64,000 bases of DNA from Ehretia macrophylla. Taxonomy: Eukaryota > Streptophyta > Magnoliopsida > Boraginales > Ehretiaceae. The stretch lies in the NCBI GenBank assembly GCA_037974665.1, contig CM075765.1, positions 5,337,501-5,401,500 on the forward strand. The letters are read 5' to 3'. Every line of letters starts with the position of its first letter. The first letter of the stretch is position 1. Made by a program: the position numbers and the translations under genes. The notes under the pieces were generated by a model. That model did not search any database and was not told the DNA's origin. It saw only the letters and a list, made by a program, of their open reading frames with translations. Shown here piece after piece: positions 45,596 through 57,024 of this stretch.

Positions 45596-47807
45596 AATCT
45601 TATTATGATATCAAATAACAAAAAGGTCCTTTTAATACATAGAAACATATAATAACAATATGTAAATTGTTATTTTTATTACTTTTATTTATTTTATATA
45701 AATATTATTTATTTATTATTTTTATTATTTAATACTTATATTATTTATCTATTTATTAAGTTTATTGTTATTGTTAGTTATTACTATTATAATTGTTATT
45801 ATTATTATGTTTCGTTTTTCTAATACAAATACATGTATACAATAATAAAATGGCAATCTTGTCATTTTATAAAACTCATTACCAATACTATCCTATTATA
45901 CTGATTACTAAACATGTATTTAGAATCAATATGTCCATTCATATCTTCATTCTTATAGCATCCAAACATGGTATACTCTTTATCAAGTTCATTATATTCT
46001 TAATTTTATTCCATTCTTTAGAATATTTTATTCATGTCAAAATTTATTTAAGGATACCAGTTGCCACCTAATGATATTAATTGGAGGTTTCCTTGGAATA
46101 GAGAAAAATAATTGTGGATAGAATAATATGTCTGGGTAACTTGTTGTAGTAAAAGTCCAATTTCATAAAAATTGGACATTGTTCTTGTGGTAAAAATGTA
46201 TATTATTCTCACATTTATTTTCACCCTTTGGTGCCTTCTATTGAAGTTTCACATCATCTTTTTTCATGCCACTAGATTCCATCTTATTACAGTAGTATAT
46301 ATTATAGTGACCCAAGCCCATTGAAAATTTTATCTTTTAAAATGATCATGACAGCTACCCAAATATTTAGTTCTCATTGATAATTTTTATATAGTAACAT
46401 AAGCCCATTGACATTTTGGGAAATGGCCATATAAAAAATTATTTAGATTTTGTTAGTTTATTGGTCATGCAAACTAGATGTTATGGCTAGCTCATTAATC
46501 TATTCTTAATTTTTTCCCATCTTGCAATTCAATATTGTTTGTTGGAGGAATGGATTCCATACTAAATGTCTTCGTTTGTGAGGATTACCATGTTATTTCC
46601 AATTTGGAGTTATGGGATATGGCTTAATAAAGATGGTTAATAATGTGCGCGAGATATTAGAAGAGATTTGTTGTGGATGGTTCTTGTAGTATTACTCTAT
46701 TGTTTTGAAAATTTGTAAGTAATTGTGGTTATTTATGGCTATGTAAATATTTATCATTAATATGATCTTACTTATGTTAAATATTACATAGTAACTATCT
46801 TGCTTTGCATATATTGATGTATTGAGAGTTATGATTGAGATTTACAAATTTGGATCATACATAGAAAAGAATTGAAACAACATCCTTTCAAATGAGCTAC
46901 TTCTACATATTTTCTTAATTTGGTTAGGCTGCTTTTGTAATTGCATTTCGTGTTGAAGCTATAAACTAATTAAATCTTGATTTTGAAGATCAAACTTCTT
47001 CAAAACCTAATTTTTGAGAAACTGTATTGAGTAATGACATTTGAACCATGTGATCGGACATTAGAAATCGAGATAGATAAGTCGTACATCCACTAAGTAT
47101 AGTAAGCACCACTATTTTATTTTTTATTTTTTGTCTTTTTTGAGCTCTGAAAATTGTTTTTTCAAGAAAATGATTTTAACCCATCTGGTCAATAATTAAT
47201 GCTTATGATTGATCAAGTGTTAAATGGTCATATTTCCTAGGGATATCATTTTTCTTTTTCTTTTTGCCCCCTTTTTTTTTTTAATCTTTTCTTCTATTTC
47301 TTCTATTTCTTCTATTTCTTTCCTCACTTTCGCCAGAGGTTCAGAGAGATAACAGGAAGATTTCCTTTAGACATAAGTGGCACTGTCATGGAGTTGGGGT
47401 TCAATGTGACATCTCAACTGGTTATGGAACTCTCTAAGCACGGTAAAATATTATTGAAGTTAACAACAATGTTTGAGAAGAATGATGACTATTATAAGTT
47501 AAATATGTTTCTATAAATTAATTATTCTTAGAACTTTGTATATGCATGCGTAGAAGAGTCGTACGAACAATGCTTCTCCTCTGATGTGCTTATAATACAT
47601 TTCAACACGAATGGTTCTCAAAAGCTGCTGGGCATTCTAATTGTTGTTGGTGATCAAGTAGTTCCTCAGGCAACTTGGTGTTGCCAATGCTATACTGATG
47701 CCCGAAATAGATTATTGAGGAGGTAATACTACTGAAAATTAGTACAGAATTAGTTATCCGGCCACTCTAAAAAATCTATCCTGAAGATAAAGAACATTTA
47801 AGGTAGA
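45596..47807. other. Intergenic, no recognised gene
   Basis: AT-rich. A weakly coding-looking patch (about 47335-47700) has no family I recognise; a C/T-rich tract (TTCTATTTC repeated) lies at 47285-47325. Confidence 0.4.
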
Positions 47808-47815
47808 AATTCACC

Positions 47816-48762
47816 TAGGAATGACAATGGGGTAGGTCGCAGAGCTATCCCCACGCCCTGTCCCGCCACTTAAAAAGTTCTCCCGTCTCCGCCCCTAAAT
47901 TCCCGTGGAGAATGAGAATTACCCGAGGAAATTTTATTTTTCTTTTGGACCTTAAGTATTAAAGTTAATATGAATCATGTAACTTTAAAATATAAATTAA
48001 AGTTATAGTAATGATAAATATAAATATAGGTCTTAAATAAAGTTTAAATATTAATTATACATTAAAGTCTTATGTTTATAGTTAAATAGTAAAAAAATAT
48101 TATGGTAATGACTCTCAAGTATTTAAAATAAATTCTGACTTAACCATTGTATATGAAACTATAATTGAAAAAGAACACTTCCTTGTATTAGTGAAATTGC
48201 ATTTATTATTATAATTTTTTTTCTTATCACATGTCACATATAATAGTAGTTGCAAATCTTTAAATCATCCTTTATTATGTTATTTGAAACTTTTTTGAAA
48301 TACAACTGAAATAACTAATAGATCTCTTAAATTCACTATGATTAATAGTGAAATTGAAGTATTTATGTCAAATGATATCAAATCTCAAGTTACGTCATAC
48401 AATGGTCTTAAGAATGATTATAAAACCTTTTTAAATAATCTAATTTTTCTTCTCTATTTTTATAATAATTTGTTTAATATCATTTTTTTATACTTTTATA
48501 TTTATAATTTTAAAATTCCAATACATATACAAAACTAAAATAATAATAAAAAAAAACTATCTATTTAGGCGGGAATAGTTATATAGGGTGGGAAACGTTT
48601 ATGCCCGCGCTCCACCCTGTCCCCGCGCAGGGATTAAAAGTTAATCTTCATCCCTCATTCCCCCATTTCCCACCCCAATCCCCGCCCTATTTGGGGCTGG
48701 GGCGGGGACAAGGGCAGAGACGGAACAGATACCCACAATTCCTATCTCCATTGTCATTCCTA
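47816..48762. mobile_element. Non-autonomous hAT element, 8-bp TSD
   Basis: Ends are TAGGAATGACAATGG... (left) and ...CCATTGTCATTCCTA (right), perfect 15-bp inverted repeats. AATTCACC flanks both sides exactly (47808-47815 and 48763-48770), the 8-bp duplication of hAT elements. GC-rich CCCGCC/GGGCGGGG arms sit inside each end; the middle is AT-rich without transposase. Length 947 bp. Confidence 0.9.
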
Positions 48763-48770
48763 AATTCACC

Positions 48771-51700
48771 ATTTATTATTATCGTTTATCTTACACTTGT
48801 CTAATCTATATAATCTAAAAATCTCTCCAAGTTCGGAAAATTTAGCTAATTAAAGATGATCTTATTGACTCTCGAGAGTATCTCAATTAGATTTGGAAGA
48901 AAACTGCTGTGTAATCATAGCAAAATGAAGCTAAGAAGCTTAAATACGCTTTATTAATGGATGTTATTTATTTTTTATAACTATCACACAATAGATTTAC
49001 ACATCTCTCTAGCTCTGTGAAATATCCTATGTACTTAAACATACAAATAAAATACATGTCATGAGTCATATACATAGAAAAGCATAAATTTTCAATATTA
49101 TTATATTTCAACCATATACGTATTTCCATTTTAATTATTTTTGCTCAACCCTATATAATTCGTGTTACAATTTATAACACGAATGAACGATTGGCGTAGA
49201 TGATAAGAGTTTGGCTAATGAGCTCTTTTATGGACGATTGGCGTAGATGATTGTAAAGATCACTACTCCACCATCACCGTGATGAAATCCATGAAAAAAT
49301 GTAGCCTTCCCATTGCTAATCAGATGATTAGAGATATTAATAGTTCACTAGCTGTTGCGTCAACAAAACGCTGAATGTTTCTGTGTTGAACAATTCTACT
49401 GCTACATCCGTTTAATAAAAAGGGTAGCCCGATATACGAACCTGTTAACTACAGGGTCCGAGTTCTCGGGGTTACTATTGAAAGTATACATTATATAAAA
49501 GGTTCTAACAGAAATAATACATGCATTTCTGTGCTTGCTTATCAGGGGAATCCAATTTAGGTCTTATCCAAACAAGTTTACAAGCAGAATTATAACTTAA
49601 AAAATGAATCAGGAAAACGTGCCGTTACAACTGGTCAATGTACACAGTATAATACATGCAGATGCAGCTATCTGCAGAACACACATTCAAGAAGCAGCGG
49701 AAGATGATCGTGGAAGTCTCTTAGCGATATCCTGTCAAATAAAACCACTCGAAAGTAACTTAGGAAATTAAGTTTATGGAAAGTGGTGGGATGGCAGGAA
49801 GATTTTGTACATAATTGTCGTTTCTACTGATCATATTAGTTATCCGGGTGAACTGCACCAAATCTTCATGCAGTTAGGTGAAAATGCATCGTTACCCCTT
49901 GTGTTTTAAAAACTAACATAAGTAGTCCCTGTGTTTTTGTGAAAGTGCAGACATGCCCCCTCCGTCTTTTTTCCGTCAAAAAAGCTAACATAATTTGTAA
50001 AAATACGTAAATGCCCTTAATTTTTTCTCATTTCTCTCTTTTATCCTTTTCTCTTTTGTTTAAAATAAAAAAAAAAGAAAAAGAAATATATATATATATA
50101 TATACACACACACAAAAAAAAAAAAAAAAAATACACACCATACCAAAAAAACAATGTGTGTGTGTATATATATATATAACAATGGACTCTCCTTGCTCCG
50201 GCAACCTTAACCGCAGCTTCAATGCTCCGATCTGAGTCCGCTGGGGTAGTGAAGGTGGGGTGGGGAAGTCTGACGGGGGCGAGTCTATATTGTTTGTTAG
50301 ATTGGATATATGCTGTGATATGGGATTGCAGATTAGAATCTTGATGGGATATGGTTCACTTGGCTGCAAGTTTTTTGATCGTGAATGTGGGATGCTTTCT
50401 TAGTTGGCGGCTTTACAATCCTTCAAAGGTATTTGTTCTAATGTGTCATGGATTCAAAAACAGATCACAGCAAAGCAATACCCCAAGTTGACTGTGAGGG
50501 TGATGATGTGGCAGTAACAACACAGCAACAAATTGAATACAATCAAACACTTCTGCTGCTCAGTCAATTTCTGTTCTTACTAATTGGTTCATTACATGAG
50601 CATCGTGATTGTCCATGTGCAATTTTTTTTTATACGTCTGTCTTTCTGTTCTTGTTCATTTTGATTTCGAAGAATTCACTAAAACAAAGAGCATATTGGA
50701 TTCACAAAAGTTGAATTCAGTCGAAGTGAATTCGGGGGTGACGAGCTGGTTGCGTGGGGTGGGAAGGGTGGGGGGGGAGGGGGTGGTGGTTGCGTGGGTG
50801 GGGTGCTAGTTGGGGGAAGAAGACTATTTTTCATTTCCTTTTTGTTTTACTTTATTTTTATTTATTTTTTAAAAATGTATTTATATCCAAAAATCTAATT
50901 ATTTTGCTGACATATGCATTAAAACATCCTTCATTTGCATTTGAAGCTCGTGCAAGTCAATCTCCGTCAAAATTGAGATGGTTAAAGTTGAGTTAATCAG
51001 TCGTACAGCGGAACAAATTATTTCCTTGTCACTTGTTCTGCTAAAAATTGAAGACGACCCTCTCCTAACAAGCATAATTCTATAAATGCACCCGATATTA
51101 TAGAAAATAATAAAAGAAGAACGAAATAACAAAGCAAACGGGGAGAACAACTGAGTCAAACGAGCATGTCTCTTAACTATCTTTGTCATTCTAATGGTGA
51201 TGATGCTATACTGTTCCCCTTTGCCAAAAAGCTTGACCTGGAAGCTTCAACTGAATCCATCCTAGAGTTTCATTATCTTCCTTCCACAATAAAGGACCAG
51301 AGACAAAATAATAAGATTCAGCAAGCACATTCAATGTTTAGAGAACCAGTAAAGACACATGAAAAACAAACATAAAACAAAAAACCGAAAGACTTATTAG
51401 AAGTTGGAAGGGAACAAATTATAAACTACCCATTAAGAACATAGCATGCACCTGCACAAAAGAAAACCTAGTGAATGGCATTATTGTGAAATTGAATAGC
51501 CCTTAAGGTAGAAGCTGCTGTGAATTTGACAGAAAACCATATCACCAAAATGTAATTTGTCCCAACTAGCAGTTCCTATACAAAAACCATCAGTTTGCCC
51601 TGTTCAGTCCTCCGGCATGAGATCGATGCACTTACTTGCACTAGCTGGTAGAAGATGTTTCCACAAACTTGCAAGAAGACGCACAAGTGAACAATGTTCA

Positions 51701-52322
51701 TATTCCCTTGCGCTTTTCTGTTCGTGGAGAGGGGGTAAGTCTAGTTTGGTGTAGAAAAAGCAGTGAAGTAGGTTGAGTGGAAACAATCAATGCATTTTCC
51801 GTTTTCTGTTTTCCCCAGTTTAACTCTACTTTTGTTTAGAGAATGTCAATAAATTCCAAAATCCATTTTGATGCCAACTAGAGACTACAGTTTCTTACCT
51901 TCTTTAAGAAAAAAGAGTCTTACATTTTCTTTAGAAAAGGTAAATAAAATTAATTGAAATTTACTAAAAACGCAACCATCACCATCACCATCACCTTCAA
52001 GGCAAGTAGATGTAAATCTATATATGAGCAAAATGAATTAAACGTATGGCTGGAAGAATGTGTTCTGGTGACAAGATTATTTATGCAGTTGTCAAACTAC
52101 AGTCTTGAGACTACATATGTGGACTGCAGTCACCCCCACAACACAGAAATCAAATCACCATTGACCTACCTGCACAAATCATATTCATCAACATTCAGAA
52201 GAAGTAATTCAGCAAAGAAAAAAAAAAAAAAATTAGTAGTTAGACCGCCAACAAGCTTTACTACATTCATTCAACTAACTCATCAGACGGCTCACTCTTT
52301 ACACCACGTAAACGAATCTGCA
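48771..52322. other. Intergenic or untranslated region, no firm gene
   Basis: It contains two copies of ACGATTGGCGTAGATGAT (about 49187 and 49233), a common plant repeat phrase near 49870-49980 (AAGTAGTCCCTGTGTTTTTGTG...CCCCCTCCGTC), a TA/CA microsatellite (50086-50180) and G-rich sequence (50755-50815). A minus-strand acceptor-like AG followed by GATATCGCTAAGAGACTTCC and a stop (about 49735-49690) could be a last exon of the minus-strand gene at 52323-53108, but no linking exons were found. Confidence 0.4.
50086..50180. repeat. Inverted TA-CA / TG-TA microsatellite
   Basis: (TA)n(CA)n, A-run and a short spacer, then (TG)n(TA)n: the two halves are complementary and could form a hairpin. Confidence 0.85.
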
Positions 52323-53108
52323 TTACCTCGCCTCACATCCCTTCGTACCAGATTCGCTTTTGCCTTTGTGAGTGGGGTTGGGGTTCAACCCTGGGTTGGA
52401 CCATAAACAGGCTTCCGGGTTGAAGCACCAATAGGCCAAAGGTGGTGCAACCATAAACGTGGAAAACATTAATCCAAACCTCAGTACACCAAAATAACAC
52501 AGACCTCCAAAGGCAAAAGAAATCAGGAGGTCAAGTCCTTTTACATCCTCCGGTAATCGATTCGCTATATACCATAACAGCCCCGAGGCAGCAGACAAAA
52601 TTATCACAGCAAAGAGAATAGGATCATCTAAGCAGAATGGTGCTACTAGAATCGCAGTAATTGGAACAATACAGAAACGGGCGATCCTAGGGTTCGACCT
52701 CTCGGAATAGATCAAAAGTTGTATCAAACACAATTGTAAAGAAACGATAACGAAAAGAATAATCATTGCAAAAGAAAGTGAGGGGTCAGTGAATATCTGG
52801 CCCAACCATTCCAGGGTAACTACGCCCAGCTTAGATTTTATATATGCAACGGACGTCACCGTTGAACACAACCAAGCTAGTAAACCCCATAACGACTTCT
52901 TTACAACAACCCAGCCAATGTCATCGCTATCGCTACTTCTCATCTTGGCCGTCTGAAGCTCTATCATCATCTTGGCCGTCTTCTTGCTAATCTTCTTTCT
53001 TTCTTTCTTTTTGCTAGCCTTCTTTCCTTCTTTCTTTTGGAACAATTTTTTTCTGTAACTCGGTTGGGGTAATAAGCTTTTGTGTGCGTGTGTGTGTGGC
53101 GGCCGCAA
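52323..53108 (-). CDS. Predicted multi-pass membrane protein, unknown family
   Basis: A 261-codon open frame on the minus strand. The first 46 residues are His/Lys-rich low complexity (KKKERKKISKK); the more natural start is probably Met47 (codon at 52970), giving MMIELQTAKMRSSDSDDIGW, or Met56. Four or five hydrophobic stretches follow (around residues 69-88, 105-130, 143-160, 163-180 and 195-222), e.g. FAMIILFVIVSLQLCLIQLL and FAVIILSAASGLLWYIA, with short charged loops such as YSERSNPR and RLPEDVKG. The last 30 residues (WSNPGLNPNPTHKGKSESG) differ in character and may be intron read-through. I do not recognise the family. The long hydrophobic pattern in a non-repetitive frame argues for a real gene. 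Confidence 0.55.
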   Translation of the reverse strand: MRPPHTHAHKSLLPQPSYRKKLFQKKEGKKASKKKERKKISKKTAKMMIELQTAKMRSSDSDDIGWVVVKKSLWGLLAWLCSTVTSVAYIKSKLGVVTLEWLGQIFTDPSLSFAMIILFVIVSLQLCLIQLLIYSERSNPRIARFCIVPITAILVAPFCLDDPILFAVIILSAASGLLWYIANRLPEDVKGLDLLISFAFGGLCYFGVLRFGLMFSTFMVAPPLAYWCFNPEACLWSNPGLNPNPTHKGKSESGTKGCEAR

Positions 53109-53261
53109 TGCTTAAGTTTTTTGGTTTGCAACACCGAGCCCTACTTGGGGACTATGGACCTTCGCATTGACAGCTCATAACAGCCCATCTGAACCACGAT
53201 GATCATGGGCCTAGTAAACGTTCAATCATAGATATCGGCCCATTAATACTAAAAATACAAT
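53109..53261. other. Upstream flank of the minus-strand gene
   Basis: Short spacer before the fold-back element. A (GT)n run near 53083-53098 adjoins the reading frame. No promoter motif called. Confidence 0.3.
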
Positions 53262-53692
53262 TACAACAATTATTAAAAAAATGACTCAATTAATTCTAAA
53301 CGTTTGCTTATTTTAATATTTTAGTTCTAAACGTAAATCAGACACTTTAGTCTTAAACGTTTTACATAAAAAATACCGTTAGTCAATTAATGTTAAGATC
53401 ATGTGATTCGCACAGCGCGCATAAAATAAAAACATACAAGGTTAAATTGAAAAAATTAAAGATCGGATGATGTTTTGTCAGAATAAGTTGTAAGCTAAAT
53501 GACCAATTTAATATTTTATGCTTTTCTTTTTATGTGCGACGTTTTAATCACATGACCTTAATATAACAAATCTAACAGCAATGAGTTAATAGACTAACAA
53601 TATTCTTTATATAAAATGTTTAAAATTAAAGTGTCCGATTTAAAACGTTTAGAACTAATTAAGCTATTTTTTCATAATTGTATTATTAACAT
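53262..53692. mobile_element. Fold-back (MITE-like) element
   Basis: The left half (ACAATTATTAAAAAAATGACTCAATTAATTCTAAACG...) and the reverse complement of the right half (ACAATTATGAAAAAATAGCTTAATTAGTTCTAAACG...) match over most of their length, including CGGACACTTTA, GTTAGT-ATTAA and GGTCATGTGATT. A 430-bp imperfect palindrome, no coding capacity. Target duplication not resolved. Confidence 0.75.
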
Positions 53693-54023
53693 TTTCTTGA
53701 TAAAAGTTTTTCTTTCTCATAAAACAAATATGTAAAGTTCAACTAAAGAAAACTAAAAGCCCTTTCAATTCTATTTATTATATAGGCTGTTAATTGAATT
53801 CATTCATATTCACTGTGGTTTCTGTAGTCGAATGGATTCTTATTCGAACTTTTGAGTGGTATTTCAATTGGAACCTTTATTTGGCCTCCTCACTCAGGAT
53901 TTCTGTGGTATTTTCTTGGTATTCTTGATGGGTTTTCTTATCGGCATTCGTGTGCAGTGCTCTCACTCGGCAAACAGATGGAATTGTCTTTTGAGAATAA
54001 TAAATTGCGAAGGCGCAATTATT

Positions 54024-54036
54024 TGAAGGGGGAGAA
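54024..54036 (+). other. Polypurine tract
   Basis: TGAAGGGGGAGAA immediately precedes the LTR start TGTGACATCCC. Confidence 0.75.
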
Positions 54037-56449
54037 TGTGACATCCCAGACCTAGCATGTAGTGAATAGTATGTATTCGCGTATAATTATGTGTTATTTT
54101 AAATGCTCATATGTGTATATGTGTTTACTTGGTAAATTATCTTCCTTTCTTAGCACAATTTTTATAGTTTTTGGAAAATGTGTAAACTGTGGTGAGTTAA
54201 TTTATATGTGACGAATATCTTAGCATTATAATTACTTGAAATCATTCTTGTATATTTAATTGATAGTTTTTATTATTTTCACTTATTTGATTAAGTAGCA
54301 CCCAAGTCCGGAGTTAAATTTTTAGTATTTTATTTTTTCAAGTTTCATATTTTTCGCTCATAACTTATTTGATTTCATGTCTACGTTTATAAATTTTATG
54401 TGCATAGTACCTCGGGAAAGTGGGTAGAAAAATTGTTTAGTGTAACAAGGGAATAATACTCGGGGTGATTTTTAAAATGAATTTTTTTTTTTGGCTTACA
54501 TATATGTCTTACTTACATCATATCATGACCCTATGCATCGAAATACGTGCATTAGTAGCTTTGCGTATTACATTTGGATAGAATTTTAGTGTCCTGAATG
54601 AAAGTGTATCGCAAGGAATAGTAAAAAAAATTTATAGAGATTTTTAATGGGCTTTTGGGAGTTCTTAGCTAGCTTGGGCCTTTTATACTTCCTAAAATAA
54701 ATTAACTTAGACCTAATAACCAAGCCCAACCCAATTAAAAAGCCTTTAGTTATCTTATATAGCTAAAAAGACCAAAAACCAAGGGAAAAGAACAAGCAAA
54801 AATTTGGAGGCAGAGAGCAAAAATGTGAGAAGAAGAAAAGCTAGGGCTTGTCATCTTGAGCAATTTTGAGCAATTTTAGGAAGGATTGAAGGGTATTCTT
54901 GCATATTTCTACCATATTTAGCTAACAAGGTGAGGGATTTCATTCTTATGTGCATTTTATTGGAATTATTATGTAGTAGATTTATGCTATTGTTGGTTAC
55001 TCAAGAAGGTTCCAACTTATGTGAAAGGAGAATGTTTTCAAATCATGATTATTATATTTAATGTAAAGTAGTGCATGATGGCGAGATTAATGCATGTTAG
55101 CGTTATTAATGCATGATAATGTCCATGTGCATGAGAGTGACCTTTTTTTGTCATTTCTCGCTCAGGTGCATGTACTATATCCAAATGCTTAAGTGCTATA
55201 AATGATTCAAGCGAATTAACAGTGCTAACTAGCATTTTTCATGGTTGCAACCATCGCATTTGGGCGTAACTCTTGCTTGGGCCCCATGTCCTTGGAGAGT
55301 TACTCGTGATATCTTTTTCATGTATAACTCTCGCTTAGGTCCCATGTCCTTGGAGAGTTACTCGCAATATCTTTTTCATGTATAACTCTTGCTTGGGCCC
55401 TATGTCCTCAGAGAGTTACTCGTGTTATCTTTTTTATGTGTAATTGTCGCTTGGGCCCATCCTTAGAGAGTTATTCGTGGCATCTTCTTCATGTGTAACT
55501 CTCGCTTGGGCCATATGTCCTTGAAGAGTTACTTGGAAACGTATCATTTTATATGTGATTACTTAGCACTTTAATGTTTTAATGTTTAGTGTTTTCAAGT
55601 AGATCATGTTGCATGTTATATGCTCGCATTCCATAAAATGTTCTAGCATTTAATGTTATAATGTTTCAAGTTTTTCATGTATGCTATATTTCTGAGTTTT
55701 TTTATAAAGTGTTTATTTAGCGTCTAAATGTTAAAGCTTCCAAGTTCATGATGTATAATGTTGTACCCTCATGTTTTCAGATGTTTAGCCAATGTTATAT
55801 AAATGATCTATACATATTGCACAAAAATTGATTGTGAAAAGCTCCCCGTTTTATCCCTCCCTCGCTGAACATAGTGTTTGCTCACCCTTTTCAACAACAT
55901 TTCAGGTGTTGCTGAGTTAGCTTCCGAGGTGCATTTCGTTGTAGTTGATGAGACTGCTGAGTTTCCGTGACTTGTGTGCTTGTAGATCAAGGTTGGAGGC
56001 CTATGTGTTTATGTGAGGAAATATGTTTATGACTTGTTCCATTTGGAGGCCTTAGCGCCTTGTATGTATTCAGTGGTTGTAATGGCTTGTATAAAGTTAA
56101 GGTTTATATGAATGGTATGTAATATGTCTTAATAATTGAGATAGCTAATTAAAGAGTATTAGAGTGGTATGATAAGTATTTTTAATGCCTTAGCATACTA
56201 ATAACTAGCGGAAATGTATGAAAGTATGTTTTATTAAGTTTCAAGTATGCTTGTGGAGTCCTATAGGTTGAAATGAAGTTATATATACACTTGTTGTTGA
56301 GACTTCTTCTGAGTGCAAGTATGTGGATAGTCCTAGAAATAGGAAAAACTCCGTCTGTTTTCTCTCATTTTTCGTGCCAGGATTATGGTCGGGTCACGAT
56401 TAGTGAAATTAATAATGGTTCTAACTCCATGAGGGGTCAGGGCGTGACA
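54037..56449 (+). repeat. LTR (about 2.4 kb)
   Basis: TGTGACATCCCAGACC ... GGGTCAGGGCGTGACA. A CTTATATAGC motif near 54755 is a possible TATA box for LTR transcription. Contains the hairpin-forming tandem array at 55265-55535. Confidence 0.75.
55265..55535 (+). repeat. About 58-bp tandem repeat, five copies, each with a stem
   Basis: Units follow (T)GTAACTCTCGCTTGGGCCC-ATGTCCTTGGAGAGTTACTCG and then a TATCTTTTTCATG spacer. TAACTCTC and GAGAGTTA in each unit are inverted, so every unit can form a stem-loop. Single degenerate copies of the same motif lie at 8111-8145 and 8368-8396. Confidence 0.85.
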
Positions 56450-57024
56450 CACATAACCAAAGTATTATGTTTTACACGCATTTCGATCGAATGAACACAT
56501 GTTCATATCACAAGAAGTAAAACACACATTCATCATACATAGCTCATATTTTGATTTTGAGATCTTTCATTTAGTGAGTTTCATGGTGATCTATCGTATC
56601 AATTATTTTATCTTTGATAATCTATTATGTCAACATAACAAACATCAAGATAAAGAATGAATATAAACAAATATTGTTTTGATTATTCATAGCTATTAAT
56701 GAGATTAAGACAAAGAAATTGTATCCTTAAAACAATAGCTAAGAAGTTATTAAAAGAGAAATATACTTTTGGTTTCACAATTGTTACACAAATTAATCAA
56801 TGGCCTACCTACTAACAATCTCCAACAACACCACACCCAAACAATTCTTTTTCATCGTCTAATCAATTCTTTGTGGACCCAACAATCAACATTAATCATG
56901 ATCATCATTCTTTGATCATGTAAATCCAACGGCTCAGATATTGTCAAGTTTCTCAGCCTTAACATCATGGTTGGCCTTGGCAATCTCCTGTCTTCTTACA
57001 ACTTTGTAATCAAATGTGCAACCA
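56450..57024. other. Intergenic, no recognised features
   Basis: AT-rich; nothing identified. Confidence 0.4.

Larger units (their letters stand above)
53852..56449 (+). mobile_element. 3' end of a second LTR retrotransposon family
   Basis: The tail of an internal region leads to a purine tract and a 2.4-kb LTR. No 5' LTR, PBS or coding domain is present in the window, so the rest is lost. The LTR start TGTGACATCCCAGACC differs from that of the family at 1-6387. Confidence 0.75.

Noticed and set aside
47335-47700. Possible gene fragment with short coding-looking stretches
   Set aside because: No recognisable domain, frames interrupted, no splice pattern; left as intergenic.
50028-50369. 113-codon minus-strand frame
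   Set aside because: About half is microsatellite and T-run translation; no conserved motif.
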